A DNA stretch of 64,000 nucleotides, taken from Roseburia sp. 1XD42-69 (GTDB lineage: Bacteria; Bacillota; Clostridia; Lachnospirales; Lachnospiraceae). This document shows, piece by piece, positions 1 to 9,823 of the stretch; the first letter of the stretch is position 1, and each line of letters begins with the position of its first letter. The translations under genes were made by a program, and so were the position numbers. Under the pieces are notes generated by a model that was not told where the DNA came from, ran no database searches, and saw nothing but the letters and a program-made list of their open reading frames with translations. The DNA lies in NCBI RefSeq assembly GCF_003612565.1, contig NZ_RAZG01000006.1, positions 1-64,000 of the forward strand. The letters run 5' to 3'.

Positions 1-150
1 AGGATCACTTTCTTTCGTATTTTTTGTTTGCAAACTTATTATACATCAGAAAGTCCTGTATGACATTTTTTTATGGAAAAGTTGTAAAGTGGTGTTATAT
101 ATAAAAGTCCTGCATATTTTAAGTACAGTGTGTCAGAGGAGAGATGCCCA

Positions 151-1854
151 ATGGAAAAACGGATACCAATCGGAATAGAGTTTTACAAAACAATGATAGA
201 GGGAAATTATTACTATGTGGATAAGACTTTGCTGGTAAAAGAAATTCTGGAAAAAGGGGCATCTGTCAGCCTTTTTACCCGGCCAAGGCGATTTGGGAAA
301 ACACTGGCTATGACTATGCTGAAGGCGTTTTTTGAGGATGAGAGAGACGAAAATGGTGATAAAGTTGACAACAGCAAGTATTTTGCAGGGCAAAAGATTG
401 CAGCCTTTGAAGATATTATGGCAGGCCATATGGGAAAATATCCGGTGATTAATTTATCATTAAAATCTGCCAAACAGCCTGACTTTGAAATGGCGTATGA
501 TGTTTTGGTGGATGGGATACGGGAAGAATTTGCAAGACATGCCTATATTCTTAACGGGGATATCCTTTCGGAGAATGAAAGGGAGAAATACCGGGCAGTA
601 TTAGAAGGAAGGGGGAAAAACAGCGAATATGCCACTTCCCTTGCCTTTTTGTCCCAGTGCCTGGAAAAATATCATGGAAAAGGGACAGTGATTTTAATAG
701 ACGAATATGACGTGCCTTTGGAAAATTCTTTTTTTGAAGGTTTTTATGATAAGATGACAGCTTTTATCCGTTCTTTCTTTGAGTCAGCCTTAAAGACAAA
801 TAAAAGCCTTGCGTTTGGGGTGGTGACCGGGTGTCTTAGAATCAGCAAAGAAAGTATTTTTACCGGGTTAAATAATTTGGATGTAATCTCTTTATTAAAT
901 AGAGATTATGCGGAATATTTTGGCTTTACCCAGGGGGAGGCAGAAGAAATTCTTGGGTTTTACGGGCTTTTGGAAAAAAGGGAAGAGATGAAACAATGGT
1001 ACGACGGATATCGGTTTGGGGATACGGAGGTGTATAACCCCTGGAGTGTCATAAATTATGTGCGTACTGCGGCGTTGGATTCCCATGCCTTTCCAAAGCC
1101 CTACTGGTCAAATACTTCTTCTAACAGCATTATCAAAGAATTGATTGAAGGGGCGGATTTTATTACCAGGGGGGAGATTGAGGAATTGATGGAGGGGGGG
1201 GGAATAGAGAAACAGGTACACGAAGAGATTACCTATGGAGACATCCGGGAATCCCAGGATAATTTGTGGAATTTTCTGTTTTTTACCGGTTATCTGAAAA
1301 AGTCGGGAGAACGGTTTGACGGGGAAAGTATTTATCTGAAAATGGAAATTCCCAATGCGGAGATTCGATATATATACAGGAACCAGATTTCTTCCTGGTT
1401 TGATAAAAAAATAAAAGGCGCCGATTTATCTCCGTTAATTACTGCTATGGAGCAGGGAGACTGCCACAGCATGGAGGAATTTTTATCTGACCAGCTTTTA
1501 GATACCATCAGTTATTTTGATTATGCGGAAAATTATTATCATGGGTTTGTGTCGGGACTTTTAAAAGCGGCAGGGAAATATATGGTGCGCTCTAACAGGG
1601 AGAGCGGAGAAGGAAGGCCGGATATTTTAATGTATTCCCCCACAGTAAGGGGAAAGGTTTTTATTATAGAGTTGAAAGCGGCAAAAGAATATGGTCTGAT
1701 GGGAGAAAAGTGCGAGGAAGCTTTAAGACAGGCGGCGGAGAAAAATTACAGGGAAGCATTTGAAGGGAACGGATATAAAGACATTACAGTTTACGGGATT
1801 TGCTTTTTCAGGAAGGAATGTATGGTAAGGGCGGGAGGAAGAAAAAACGGTTGA
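151..1854 (+). CDS. AAA-ATPase-like protein with C-terminal PD-(D/E)XK nuclease-like domain
   Basis: 567 residues. The N-terminus (VDKT near residues 23-26, then RPRRFGKT at 44-51) matches the AAA-ATPase-like family (Pfam AAA-ATPase_like), with a Walker B-like IDEYD further on. Near residues 488-511 an RPDI ... IELKAA pattern matches the PD-(D/E)XK nuclease-like domain (PDDEXK_9) that normally follows it. Such proteins are abundant, often multicopy, in gut Clostridia and Bacteroidetes. Their role is unproven, with mobile-element or defence functions suspected. I chose the ATG at 151 because AGAGGAGAG lies 8 bases upstream. A GTG at 130 in the same frame has no such site. It stands alone ahead of dnaE. 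The family call is firm; the function is unknown. Confidence 0.85.
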   Translation: MEKRIPIGIEFYKTMIEGNYYYVDKTLLVKEILEKGASVSLFTRPRRFGKTLAMTMLKAFFEDERDENGDKVDNSKYFAGQKIAAFEDIMAGHMGKYPVINLSLKSAKQPDFEMAYDVLVDGIREEFARHAYILNGDILSENEREKYRAVLEGRGKNSEYATSLAFLSQCLEKYHGKGTVILIDEYDVPLENSFFEGFYDKMTAFIRSFFESALKTNKSLAFGVVTGCLRISKESIFTGLNNLDVISLLNRDYAEYFGFTQGEAEEILGFYGLLEKREEMKQWYDGYRFGDTEVYNPWSVINYVRTAALDSHAFPKPYWSNTSSNSIIKELIEGADFITRGEIEELMEGGGIEKQVHEEITYGDIRESQDNLWNFLFFTGYLKKSGERFDGESIYLKMEIPNAEIRYIYRNQISSWFDKKIKGADLSPLITAMEQGDCHSMEEFLSDQLLDTISYFDYAENYYHGFVSGLLKAAGKYMVRSNRESGEGRPDILMYSPTVRGKVFIIELKAAKEYGLMGEKCEEALRQAAEKNYREAFEGNGYKDITVYGICFFRKECMVRAGGRKNG

Positions 1855-2079
1855 GAAAAAAGTTCCTTTCAGTTATATTATTATGTAGAAATTGCGGCAG
1901 TAAGCCCTCATAAAAAGCACAGCCATTATGACGTTATGATGAAGCCCTATGATAAAAATGACAAGGTATTTGATAGCAGAAGGCTGTCTGCCGGAGAATA
2001 TCCGTAAGTATGGTTTTGCATTCCAGGGGAAACAATGCCTTATCGGATCACCATGAAAAGATAAAAAGGAGCGCGTTTT
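1855..2079 (+). other. Intergenic region with a possible gene remnant
   Basis: This 225-base gap holds a start-less open frame on the plus strand (about 1870-2007) encoding a plausible protein tail that ends SAGEYP before a TAA. It has no start codon or ribosome binding site, so if it is genic it is a degraded C-terminal fragment. I do not recognise its family. The ribosome binding site of dnaE (AAAAAGGAG) closes the gap. Confidence 0.2.
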
Positions 2080-5000
2080 ATGTCCTTTGCACATTTGCAT
2101 GTCCACACAGAGTACAGTCTCTTGGACGGGTCTAATAAAATTAAAGAATATGTAGCCAGATTAAAGGAGCTTAACATGACAGCCGGGGCCATCACAGACC
2201 ACGGGGTGATGTATGGCGTCATAGAATTTTACAAAGCGGCAAAGGCCGCCGGCATCAACCCGGTGCTGGGGTGCGAGGTGTATGTGGCGCCGAATTCCCG
2301 GTTTGACAGGGAAAATGTACAGGGTGAAGACAGGTACTACCACCTGGTGCTTTTGGCGGAAAATAATACAGGCTACGGCAACCTTATGAAAATTGTCTCC
2401 AGGGGTTTTGTGGAGGGATATTACTATAAACCCAGGGTGGATATGGAAGTTTTAAACCAGTACCATGAGGGAATTATCGCCCTCTCTGCCTGCCTGGCAG
2501 GGGAAGTGCAGCGGTATCTGGAAAAGGGGCTGTATGAGGAGGCAAAAGCTGCTGCGTTTAAATATGAAAAATGTTTTGGCAGGGGGAATTTTTTCCTGGA
2601 ACTTCAGGATCATGGCCTTTTAAAGCAGCAGGAGGTAAACCAGCAGCTTTTACGCCTTTCTAAAGATACGGGAATTGAACTGGTAGTGACAAACGATGTG
2701 CACTATACCTTTGAAAAGGATGCCCAGGCTCACGATATCCTTTTGTGCCTCCAGACAGGGAAAAAGTTAAGCGATGAAAACAGGATGCGCTATGAGGGCG
2801 GACAGTATTACGTGAAATCCGAAGAGGAGATGCGGGCCTTGTTTCCCTATGCCCAGGAAGCGGTATCCAACACCCAGAAAGTTGCGGACAGGTGCCATGT
2901 GGAAATTGAGTTCGGCAACACAAAATTGCCGGATTTCCCTGTGCCAAAGGGCTATACCACCTATGAATATCTGGAAAAAATCTGTTATGAGGGGTTAAAA
3001 AAGCGGTATCCTTCGGATGAGCAGGAGTTAAAGCCAAGACTTGAATATGAGTTAAAAGTCATTAAAGATATGGGGTATGTGGAGTATTTTCTCATTGTGT
3101 GGGACTACATCCGCTACGCCAGGGAACATGATATTATTGTGGGGCCCGGAAGGGGAAGCGCGGCGGGAAGCCTGGTGGCCTATACCACGGGAATCACCAA
3201 TATTGATCCCATACAATATGGGCTTATTTTTGAGCGTTTTTTAAATCCTGAGCGTGTGTCCATGCCGGATATTGACGTGGATTTCTGCTTTGAGAGACGT
3301 CAGGAGGTCATTGACTATGTAATCGAAAAATACGGCAAGGACTGTGTGACCCAGATTGTCACCTTTGGTACCTTAGCGGCAAGAGGTGTGATTCGTGATG
3401 TGGGCCGTGTGATGGATCTGCCCTATGCCTTTGTGGACACCATTGCAAAGAGTATCCCAATGGAGCTTGGAATTACCATTGACAAAGCCCTTAAGATGAA
3501 TCCGGAACTGAAAAAGCTTTATGAGGGGGATGAAAGCGTAAAAGAACTCATTGACATGTCAAGGCGCTTAGAGGGGCTTCCCAGGCATACCTCCATGCAT
3601 GCGGCGGGGGTGGTGATTTCCCAGAAGCCTATGGATGAATATGTGCCTTTGTCCAGAGGGGCTGACGGTATGATTACCACTCAGTTTCCCATGACCACCA
3701 TAGAGGAATTAGGGCTTTTAAAAATGGATTTTTTAGGGCTGCGCACCTTAACGGTCATTCAGAATGCGGTAAAGATGGCGGAAAAAAATTCCGGGGCCAG
3801 CATTGATATTGACAACATTGATTTTGACGATAAGGCGGTATTAAACTCCCTTGGCACCGGAAAGACGGAAGGTGTGTTCCAGCTTGAAAGTGCGGGGATG
3901 AAAAACTTTATTAAAGAGTTAAAGCCACAGAACCTGGAGGATATTATTGCAGGAATCTCCCTGTACCGCCCCGGCCCCATGGATTTTATCCCGGCCTATA
4001 TCAGGGGGAAAAACAGCCAGGGACCCATTACCTACGACTGTCCCCAGCTTGAGCCGATTTTATCCCCCACTTACGGGTGTATCGTCTATCAGGAGCAGGT
4101 CATGCAGATTGTGCGGGACTTAGCGGGATATACCTGGGGGAGAAGTGATTTGGTGCGCCGGGCCATGAGCAAAAAAAAGCAGTCGGTAATGGAGCAGGAG
4201 AGGAAGAACTTTGTCTACGGCAATCCCGATGAGGGGGTAAAGGGCTGCGTCTTAAACGGGATTCCGGAGCAGGTGGCAAATAAGATTTATGATGAGATGA
4301 TTGATTTTGCTAAATATGCTTTTAACAAATCCCACGCCGCCGCCTATGCGGTGGTTTCCTACCAGACGGCTTACTTAAAATATTATTACCCGGTGGAGTA
4401 TATGGCGGCCCTTATGACTTCCGTACTTGACCATACCAGCAAAGTGTCGGAATATATTTTAACCTGCCGCAGAATGGGGATAAAAATCCTTCCCCCGGAT
4501 ATCAATGAAGGGGAGGGAGGATTTTCCGTTTCCGGCAGAGAGATACGCTATGGCCTCTCCGCCATTAAAAGTGTGGGAAAACCTGTGATAGAAGCTATTG
4601 TAGGGGAGAGGAAGGAGCGGGGAAAGTTCCTGTCCCTAAAGGACTTTCTTACCAGAATGAACGGCAGGGAGGTAAATAAGCGCAGCGTGGAGAGCTTTAT
4701 AAAAGCAGGGGCCTTAGACTGTTTCCCAGGGACAAGAAAGCAGAAGATGATGGTGTATGCCGCCATTATGGACAGCATTTACCAGGAAAAAAAGACTTCC
4801 ATGGCAGGCCAGATGACCCTGTTTGACTTTGCCTGTGAGGAGGATAAAAAAGAGTATGAGATTGCAATGCCCCCGGTGGGGGAATATGAAAAGGAAGAGC
4901 TTTTGGGCTTTGAAAAAGAGGTGTTAGGCATTTATGTCAGCGGCCATCCCTTAGAAGAATATGAGGGAAAGTGGAGGAAAAATATTACCAATACCACGGC

Positions 5001-5562
5001 GGACTTTCTGGTGGAGGAGGAGACGGGGGAAACCAAAATAAAAGACAGCGCATCTGCCATGATTGGGGGAATGATAACGGAAAAGACCATTAAATATACA
5101 AAGACAAACCAGGCCATGGCCTTTCTCACCATTGAAGACCTTCTTGGAACGGTGGAGGTAGTGGTATTCCCCAGGGATTACGGAAAATACCAGTTCCTGC
5201 TTGAGGTGGATTCCAAAGTGTTTATCCGGGGCAGGGCAAATGTGGAGGAAGAAAAGAACGGAAAGCTGATCTGTGAGAGAGTCTACGGTTTTGACGAGGC
5301 AAAGCGGGAGCTTTGGATCCAGTTTCCGGACAAGGAACAGTTTATCGCCCAGGAGGATAAGCTTTACAAAATGCTGGCGGAGTCGGACGGAAAGGATTCC
5401 GTAGTGATTTATCTCTCCGCAGAGAGAGCGAGAAAAAGACTGCCGGACAGCAGGAATATAGAGATCGAAGAGGGCCTTATGAACAATTTAACTAAGATTT
5501 ATGGTGAAAATAATGTAAAAGTTGTGGAAAAGGCTATTGAAAACCTGGGGCAAAGATATTAA
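2080..5562 (+). CDS. dnaE: DNA polymerase III alpha subunit
   Basis: 1160 residues, the usual length for DnaE. It catalyses template-directed DNA synthesis. In Firmicutes, DnaE works beside PolC at the fork, extending primers mainly on the lagging strand. The N-terminal PHP domain opens with HLHVHTEYSLLDG. The polymerase active site PDIDVDF supplies D397, D399 and D401. Helix-hairpin-helix and C-terminal OB-fold regions follow (AMAFLTIEDLLGTVEVVVFP). The start is set by AAAAAGGAG. pfkA follows 57 bases later, as is common in Clostridia. The reading frame is intact. Confidence 0.97.
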   Translation: MSFAHLHVHTEYSLLDGSNKIKEYVARLKELNMTAGAITDHGVMYGVIEFYKAAKAAGINPVLGCEVYVAPNSRFDRENVQGEDRYYHLVLLAENNTGYGNLMKIVSRGFVEGYYYKPRVDMEVLNQYHEGIIALSACLAGEVQRYLEKGLYEEAKAAAFKYEKCFGRGNFFLELQDHGLLKQQEVNQQLLRLSKDTGIELVVTNDVHYTFEKDAQAHDILLCLQTGKKLSDENRMRYEGGQYYVKSEEEMRALFPYAQEAVSNTQKVADRCHVEIEFGNTKLPDFPVPKGYTTYEYLEKICYEGLKKRYPSDEQELKPRLEYELKVIKDMGYVEYFLIVWDYIRYAREHDIIVGPGRGSAAGSLVAYTTGITNIDPIQYGLIFERFLNPERVSMPDIDVDFCFERRQEVIDYVIEKYGKDCVTQIVTFGTLAARGVIRDVGRVMDLPYAFVDTIAKSIPMELGITIDKALKMNPELKKLYEGDESVKELIDMSRRLEGLPRHTSMHAAGVVISQKPMDEYVPLSRGADGMITTQFPMTTIEELGLLKMDFLGLRTLTVIQNAVKMAEKNSGASIDIDNIDFDDKAVLNSLGTGKTEGVFQLESAGMKNFIKELKPQNLEDIIAGISLYRPGPMDFIPAYIRGKNSQGPITYDCPQLEPILSPTYGCIVYQEQVMQIVRDLAGYTWGRSDLVRRAMSKKKQSVMEQERKNFVYGNPDEGVKGCVLNGIPEQVANKIYDEMIDFAKYAFNKSHAAAYAVVSYQTAYLKYYYPVEYMAALMTSVLDHTSKVSEYILTCRRMGIKILPPDINEGEGGFSVSGREIRYGLSAIKSVGKPVIEAIVGERKERGKFLSLKDFLTRMNGREVNKRSVESFIKAGALDCFPGTRKQKMMVYAAIMDSIYQEKKTSMAGQMTLFDFACEEDKKEYEIAMPPVGEYEKEELLGFEKEVLGIYVSGHPLEEYEGKWRKNITNTTADFLVEEETGETKIKDSASAMIGGMITEKTIKYTKTNQAMAFLTIEDLLGTVEVVVFPRDYGKYQFLLEVDSKVFIRGRANVEEEKNGKLICERVYGFDEAKRELWIQFPDKEQFIAQEDKLYKMLAESDGKDSVVIYLSAERARKRLPDSRNIEIEEGLMNNLTKIYGENNVKVVEKAIENLGQRY

Positions 5563-5619
5563 AATATAAAGGATTAGGATGAAATTGGATTTGGGATAGA
5601 TTTAGGAGGAAACAGGATT

Positions 5620-6594
5620 ATGGCAAAAGAAATCAAGACAGTCGGTGTGTTAACCAGCGGCGGGGACGCTCCGGGAATGAATGCTGCCATCCGTGCAGTT
5701 GTCCGTGAAGCTTTGGTAAAAGGATTAAAAGTAAAAGGAATTAAGAGAGGATATGCGGGACTTCTCCAGGAAGAGATTATTGATATGGAGGCAAGAAGCG
5801 TCTCCGATACCATCCAGCGGGGAGGTACGATTCTGCAGACAGCCCGCTGTATGGAGTTTGTCACAGAGGAAGGCCAGAAGAAAGGTGCGGAAATCTGTAA
5901 AAAGCACGGCATTGACGGCGTGATTGTCATCGGCGGGGACGGCTCTTTTAAAGGCGCCCAGAAACTGGCGGCCCTGGGGATTAATACCATTGCCCTTCCG
6001 GGAACCATTGATCTTGACATTGCATGTACAGAGTATACTATTGGATTTGACACAGCGGTAAATACCGCAATGGAAGCTATCGACAAGGTAAGGGATACAT
6101 CCACATCCCATGAGCGGTGCAGCATTATTGAAGTTATGGGCCGTGGAGCCGGCTATATTGCCCTGTGGACAGGAATCGCCAACGGTGCGGAGGATATTCT
6201 TCTCCCGGAGCGGTATGATTATGACGAGCAGCGTCTGGTAAACAATATTATTGCAAATAAAAAACGGGGAAAACAGCACCATATTATTATTAATGCAGAG
6301 GGTATCGGACATTCCGCAAGTATGGCCAGAAGAATTGAGGCCGCTACAGGGGTGGAGACAAGGGCAACGATTTTAGGGCACATGCAGCGTGGAGGAAGCC
6401 CCACCTGTAAAGACCGCGTTTACGCATCTATTATGGGAGCCCTTGCAGTAGATCTTTTGTGCCAGGGCAAATCCAACCGTGTAGTGGGATACCGCCACGG
6501 TGACTTTGTGGACTTTGATATTGACGAGGCACTGGCAATGAAAAAAGAGATTTCTGAGTACCAGTTTGAAGTCTGTGAAAATCTTTCTAAATAA
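5620..6594 (+). CDS. pfkA: ATP-dependent 6-phosphofructokinase
   Basis: 324 residues. It phosphorylates fructose 6-phosphate to the 1,6-bisphosphate, the committing step of glycolysis. The N-terminal GGDAPGMNAAIR and the GGDGS motif mark the ATP-using rather than pyrophosphate-using type. The catalytic loop reads GTIDLDI: both aspartates are kept, while the Asn of the common GTIDNDI is Leu. MGRGAGYIA and HMQRGGSPT are also present. AGGAGGAAACAG precedes the ATG. A strong terminator at 6617 separates it from the next gene. Confidence 0.97.
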   Translation: MAKEIKTVGVLTSGGDAPGMNAAIRAVVREALVKGLKVKGIKRGYAGLLQEEIIDMEARSVSDTIQRGGTILQTARCMEFVTEEGQKKGAEICKKHGIDGVIVIGGDGSFKGAQKLAALGINTIALPGTIDLDIACTEYTIGFDTAVNTAMEAIDKVRDTSTSHERCSIIEVMGRGAGYIALWTGIANGAEDILLPERYDYDEQRLVNNIIANKKRGKQHHIIINAEGIGHSASMARRIEAATGVETRATILGHMQRGGSPTCKDRVYASIMGALAVDLLCQGKSNRVVGYRHGDFVDFDIDEALAMKKEISEYQFEVCENLSK

Positions 6595-6616
6595 GAATAA
6601 AATTTCGGAAAGGAAT

Positions 6617-6660
6617 GGCGTCTCTAAGACAAGGCTGCTTTGAGACGCCCTTATTTTTTA
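6617..6660 (+). terminator. Rho-independent terminator after pfkA
   Basis: GGCGTCTC (6617-6624) pairs perfectly with GAGACGCC (6642-6649), followed by CTTATTTTTT. It ends the dnaE/pfkA transcript and makes an upstream ATG at 6615 for the next gene unlikely, because that ATG lies in the stem. Confidence 0.85.
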
Positions 6661-7436
6661 TGATTACCACCACGTCCAGTAAACAGGTGAAAAATTTGAT
6701 TCTGCTTGGGAAAAAGCCCAGGGAAAGAAGAGAGCAGCAGGTCTTTTTGGCGGAGGGGAAAAAAATGTTTTTGGAGACGCCCGAGGAGCTTTTAAAAAAA
6801 GTCTACGTGTCAGAAACATTTTTTCAGGAAAAAGAGAATAAAAATTTTCTGGAAAAGACAGATTATGAAGTGTTAAAAGACAGTGTTTTTCAGGCGGTCA
6901 GCGGCACAAAAACCCCCCAGGGGATTTTAAGTGTGGTTTCCATGCCTAAGTGGGATGAGGAGAATCTGTTAAAAACACAGAACGGTTTTTTTCTGCTTCT
7001 GGAGGGGATTCAGGACCCGGGAAATCTGGGGACAATGCTGCGCACAGCGGAGGGGGCAGGGGTTACGGCAGTGATTGCCAGCAAGACCACAGTGGATTTG
7101 TACAACCCGAAAACCATCCGTTCCACCATGGGGAGCATTTTCCGCATGCCTTTCCTTTCGGCAGAGGATTTTCCTTGCGCCATTGCAAAATTAAAAAAAC
7201 ATTTTGTGAAAATCTATGCCGCACATCTTGAGGGAAGCGTTTCCTGTTATGAGCCGGATTACACAGGGGGCGTGGGCTTTTTAATGGGGAATGAAGGGAA
7301 CGGCCTTACCAGGGAGGCAGCGGCTCTGGCGGACACCTGCATTAAAATTCCCATGGAGGGAAACGTGGAGTCCTTAAATGCAGGGGTGGCGGCGGCTGTC
7401 CTTATGTATGAAGCAAGCAGACAGAGAAAGGGATAG
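6660..7436 (+). CDS. SpoU/TrmH-family 23S rRNA 2'-O-ribose methyltransferase
   Basis: 258 residues. It is an S-adenosylmethionine-dependent SPOUT (knotted) methyltransferase acting on ribosomal RNA, related to RlmB/TsnR. The N-terminus (KNLILLGKKPRERREQ) is the L30e-like substrate-binding domain. The three SPOUT motifs follow: DPGNLGTMLRTAEGAG, MGNEGNGLT and IPMEGNVESLNAGVAA. I start it at the ATG at 6660, because a start at 6615 would fall inside the pfkA terminator. No strong ribosome binding site is visible just before 6660, so the exact start is uncertain. The next gene begins 3 bases after its stop. Confidence 0.9.
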   Translation: MITTTSSKQVKNLILLGKKPRERREQQVFLAEGKKMFLETPEELLKKVYVSETFFQEKENKNFLEKTDYEVLKDSVFQAVSGTKTPQGILSVVSMPKWDEENLLKTQNGFFLLLEGIQDPGNLGTMLRTAEGAGVTAVIASKTTVDLYNPKTIRSTMGSIFRMPFLSAEDFPCAIAKLKKHFVKIYAAHLEGSVSCYEPDYTGGVGFLMGNEGNGLTREAAALADTCIKIPMEGNVESLNAGVAAAVLMYEASRQRKG

Positions 7437-7439
7437 TTT

Positions 7440-7706
7440 ATGTTTCGTTTATGGGCAAAAGAGTTTAAGGATAACCGTATGCTTAAGGACATGACGGTGT
7501 GTAATGACAAAGAGGATACCAGAACCCATAAAGTATTCGGGGCAATAGATGAAGTGTGCCTTGCCTTTGATTTGGGAAAGCCTATCTGGTTAGACAGCAA
7601 TGTGGCGGATTTTAAAATCCATGCAAAAACCAGGTTTTCCCAGGATAATTTTGTGGAAGAAATAGAATTTGACTATCTGGAAATTCAAATTATTGAAGAA
7701 GACTGA
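7440..7706 (+). CDS. Small conserved hypothetical protein (88 aa)
   Basis: 88 residues, acidic at the C-terminus, with no signal peptide or membrane segment. It begins MFRLWAKEFKDNRM and ends in a run of beta-prone sequence. It resembles small proteins commonly annotated as hypothetical in Lachnospiraceae; I know no function. It starts 3 bases after the methyltransferase stop with AAAGGGA upstream, so the two are probably translated from one message. It is cytosolic by appearance. Confidence 0.7.
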   Translation: MFRLWAKEFKDNRMLKDMTVCNDKEDTRTHKVFGAIDEVCLAFDLGKPIWLDSNVADFKIHAKTRFSQDNFVEEIEFDYLEIQIIEED

Positions 7707-7764
7707 AAAGAAAAATATCCCTCTTAAAAAACTCTTAAATTTCATTTAAATATCTCTGTAAAAT

Positions 7765-7793
7765 TAGACAGATTGCACAAAGTATGGTATACT
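7765..7793 (+). promoter_or_regulatory. Sigma-A-type promoter for the alarmone synthetase gene
   Basis: -35 TAGACA (7765-7770), 17-base spacer, -10 TATACT (7788-7793). A leader of about 75 bases follows before the ATG at 7876. Confidence 0.6.
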
Positions 7794-7875
7794 AAAAGTA
7801 TTTAAAGAATCAGTGTATATATTTAGAAGTATCGTATGCGGGTTGTAAATTGTTTTAGTAAACGGAGGTTAGAAA

Positions 7876-8589
7876 ATGGAACAGCAGCAGATAAATTTGG
7901 GGGAGGGTATTGACAGCTGGAAGTCTATGATATTTTTATATCAGAGCGCCATTAAAGAAGTCACAACAAAATTGGAAATTTTGAACGACGAGTTTCAAAA
8001 TGTACATCAGTATAATCCTATCGAATATATTAAGTCCAGGGTAAAATCTCCTGAGAGTATTGTGAAAAAGCTAAAGAGAAACGGGTATGAGAGTACCATA
8101 CATAATATGGTGGAGCATGTGAACGATATTGCGGGTATCCGTATTGTGTGCTCCTTTACTTCGGATATTTATAAGATGGCGGCTATGATTGGAAAGCAGA
8201 ATGACCTGACGGTGATATCGGTGAAGGATTATATCAAGCACCCGAAAGAGAGCGGTTATAAGAGTTACCACATGCTTCTCACTGTGCCTATCTTTTTGTC
8301 AGATAAGGTGGTAAACACAAAGGTGGAGATTCAGATCCGCACCATGGCCATGGATTTCTGGGCAAGTTTAGAGCATAAGATTTTTTACAAGTTTGAGGGG
8401 GATGCCCCGGATTATATCAGCAAGGAACTGCGGGAGTGCTCTGAGATTGTATCTGTCCTAGATGATAAAATGTTAAGCTTAAACCAGGCCATTACCCTGG
8501 CCAAAAAGCGCCAGGAGGAAGAGAGGCGTACAGAGGGTATCCAGATAGGGGAACGGAAAATAGAGAGCAAGAAAAGATTTGTAAGTTAA
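7876..8589 (+). CDS. Small alarmone synthetase, GTP pyrophosphokinase family
   Basis: 237 residues, the size of single-domain RelQ/RelP-type enzymes, without the hydrolase, TGS or ACT domains of long RSH proteins. It should transfer pyrophosphate from ATP to GDP/GTP to make (p)ppGpp under stress. Synthetase motifs are clear: RVKSPESIVKKLKR, NDIAGIRIVC, a substrate loop HPKESGYKSYH, and VEIQIRTMAMDFWASLEH. The C-terminal tail is basic and acidic (KKRQEEERRTE), like RelQ helices used for tetramer assembly. A good promoter sits upstream, so it is expressed apart from the methyltransferase. Confidence 0.92.
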   Translation: MEQQQINLGEGIDSWKSMIFLYQSAIKEVTTKLEILNDEFQNVHQYNPIEYIKSRVKSPESIVKKLKRNGYESTIHNMVEHVNDIAGIRIVCSFTSDIYKMAAMIGKQNDLTVISVKDYIKHPKESGYKSYHMLLTVPIFLSDKVVNTKVEIQIRTMAMDFWASLEHKIFYKFEGDAPDYISKELRECSEIVSVLDDKMLSLNQAITLAKKRQEEERRTEGIQIGERKIESKKRFVS

Positions 8590-8618
8590 AAGTCAGGGGA
8601 TAGAAAGAGAGTAAATAC

Positions 8619-9821
8619 ATGTTATCAAAAAAGATTAAGGAAGCACTGGCGGGCAGTTCCGCCATCCGTGCAATGTTTGTAGAGGGAAAAGAGCTGGCGG
8701 AAAAAGTGGGGGCGGAAAATGTTTTTGACTACAGCCTTGGGAACCCCGCCACACCGGTGCCGGATTCGTTTAACAGTACCGTAAAAGAACTTTTGGACAA
8801 AGAGGACTCCCTGGTTCTTCACGGGTATATGTCAAATTCCGGCTATGAGGATGTAAGGGCCGCCATTGCAGACAATTTAAACAGGCGCTTTGGTACAAAC
8901 TTTTCTTTGAAAAATATTGTGATGACTGTTGGGGCAGCCGGGGGGATGAATGTAATTTTTAAGACTGTATTAGACCCGGGGGAGGAAGTGATTGTCTTTG
9001 CTCCGTTTTTTGGGGAATACAGAAATTATGTGGCAAATTTTGACGGGGTTTTAATTCCCGTGGCTCCGGATTATAACACATTCCAGCCGGATTTAGACGC
9101 CTTTGAGAAGGCGGTAAATGAGAAGACAAAGGCGGTAATTATCAATACCCCAAACAATCCCACAGGGGTGGTGTACTCCCATGCAACCATGAAAAGCATT
9201 GGGGAGATTCTTTTGAAAAAGGAAAAGGAATTTGGGAAAGAAATTTACCTTATCTCCGATGAACCTTACCGGGAGCTGGTATATGGCGATGTAAAAGAAA
9301 ATTTCCTCACAAAGTATTACCACAACACCCTGGTGGGTTACTCTTTCAGCAAGTCCTTATCCCTGCCGGGAGAGCGTATCGGATATATTGTTGTGCCGGA
9401 CGAGGTGACGGAAGCGGAAGAAATGCTTTCCGGTCTTGAAGTGGCAAACCGCACCTTAGGGTTTGTCAATGCCCCTTCCCTGATGCAGAAAGCAGTGGCA
9501 CATCTTGTGGAGGAAAAGACGAATCTCACCTTTTACGATAAAAACCGCAAAGTGCTTTATGAGGGGCTTAAGAGTTTAGGTTTTACCTGTATCAAGCCTG
9601 AGGGGGCCTTTTACCTCTGGGTGAAGTCCCCGGTGGAAAAGGAAGAAGAGTTTGTAAGGACAGCAAAAAAATATAATTTGATTTTAGTAAAAGGCAGTGC
9701 TTTTGGCTGCGGAGGTTATGTGCGGCTGGCTTACTGTATTGCCCATGAAAAGGTGGTGCGCTCCCTTGACGCCTTTGCTAAGCTGGCAGAGGAATACGGA
9801 CTTAAAGGGAAGGGAGAATAG
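8619..9821 (+). CDS. Pyridoxal-phosphate-dependent aminotransferase, class I/II
   Basis: 400 residues, a fold-type I aminotransferase close to aspartate/aromatic aminotransferases. The PLP-binding lysine lies in SFSKSLSLPGERIGY. NTPNNPTGVVY and ISDEPYRELVYG give the cofactor-ring and phosphate contacts. The substrate cannot be fixed from sequence alone. hisC starts 3 bases after its stop, so the two are co-transcribed. A broad-specificity amino acid aminotransferase is the likeliest role. Confidence 0.88.
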   Translation: MLSKKIKEALAGSSAIRAMFVEGKELAEKVGAENVFDYSLGNPATPVPDSFNSTVKELLDKEDSLVLHGYMSNSGYEDVRAAIADNLNRRFGTNFSLKNIVMTVGAAGGMNVIFKTVLDPGEEVIVFAPFFGEYRNYVANFDGVLIPVAPDYNTFQPDLDAFEKAVNEKTKAVIINTPNNPTGVVYSHATMKSIGEILLKKEKEFGKEIYLISDEPYRELVYGDVKENFLTKYYHNTLVGYSFSKSLSLPGERIGYIVVPDEVTEAEEMLSGLEVANRTLGFVNAPSLMQKAVAHLVEEKTNLTFYDKNRKVLYEGLKSLGFTCIKPEGAFYLWVKSPVEKEEEFVRTAKKYNLILVKGSAFGCGGYVRLAYCIAHEKVVRSLDAFAKLAEEYGLKGKGE

Positions 9822-9823
9822 AA

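Noticed and set aside
6615-6659. Upstream ATG extending the SpoU methyltransferase by 15 residues
   Set aside because: Those codons form the pfkA terminator stem.
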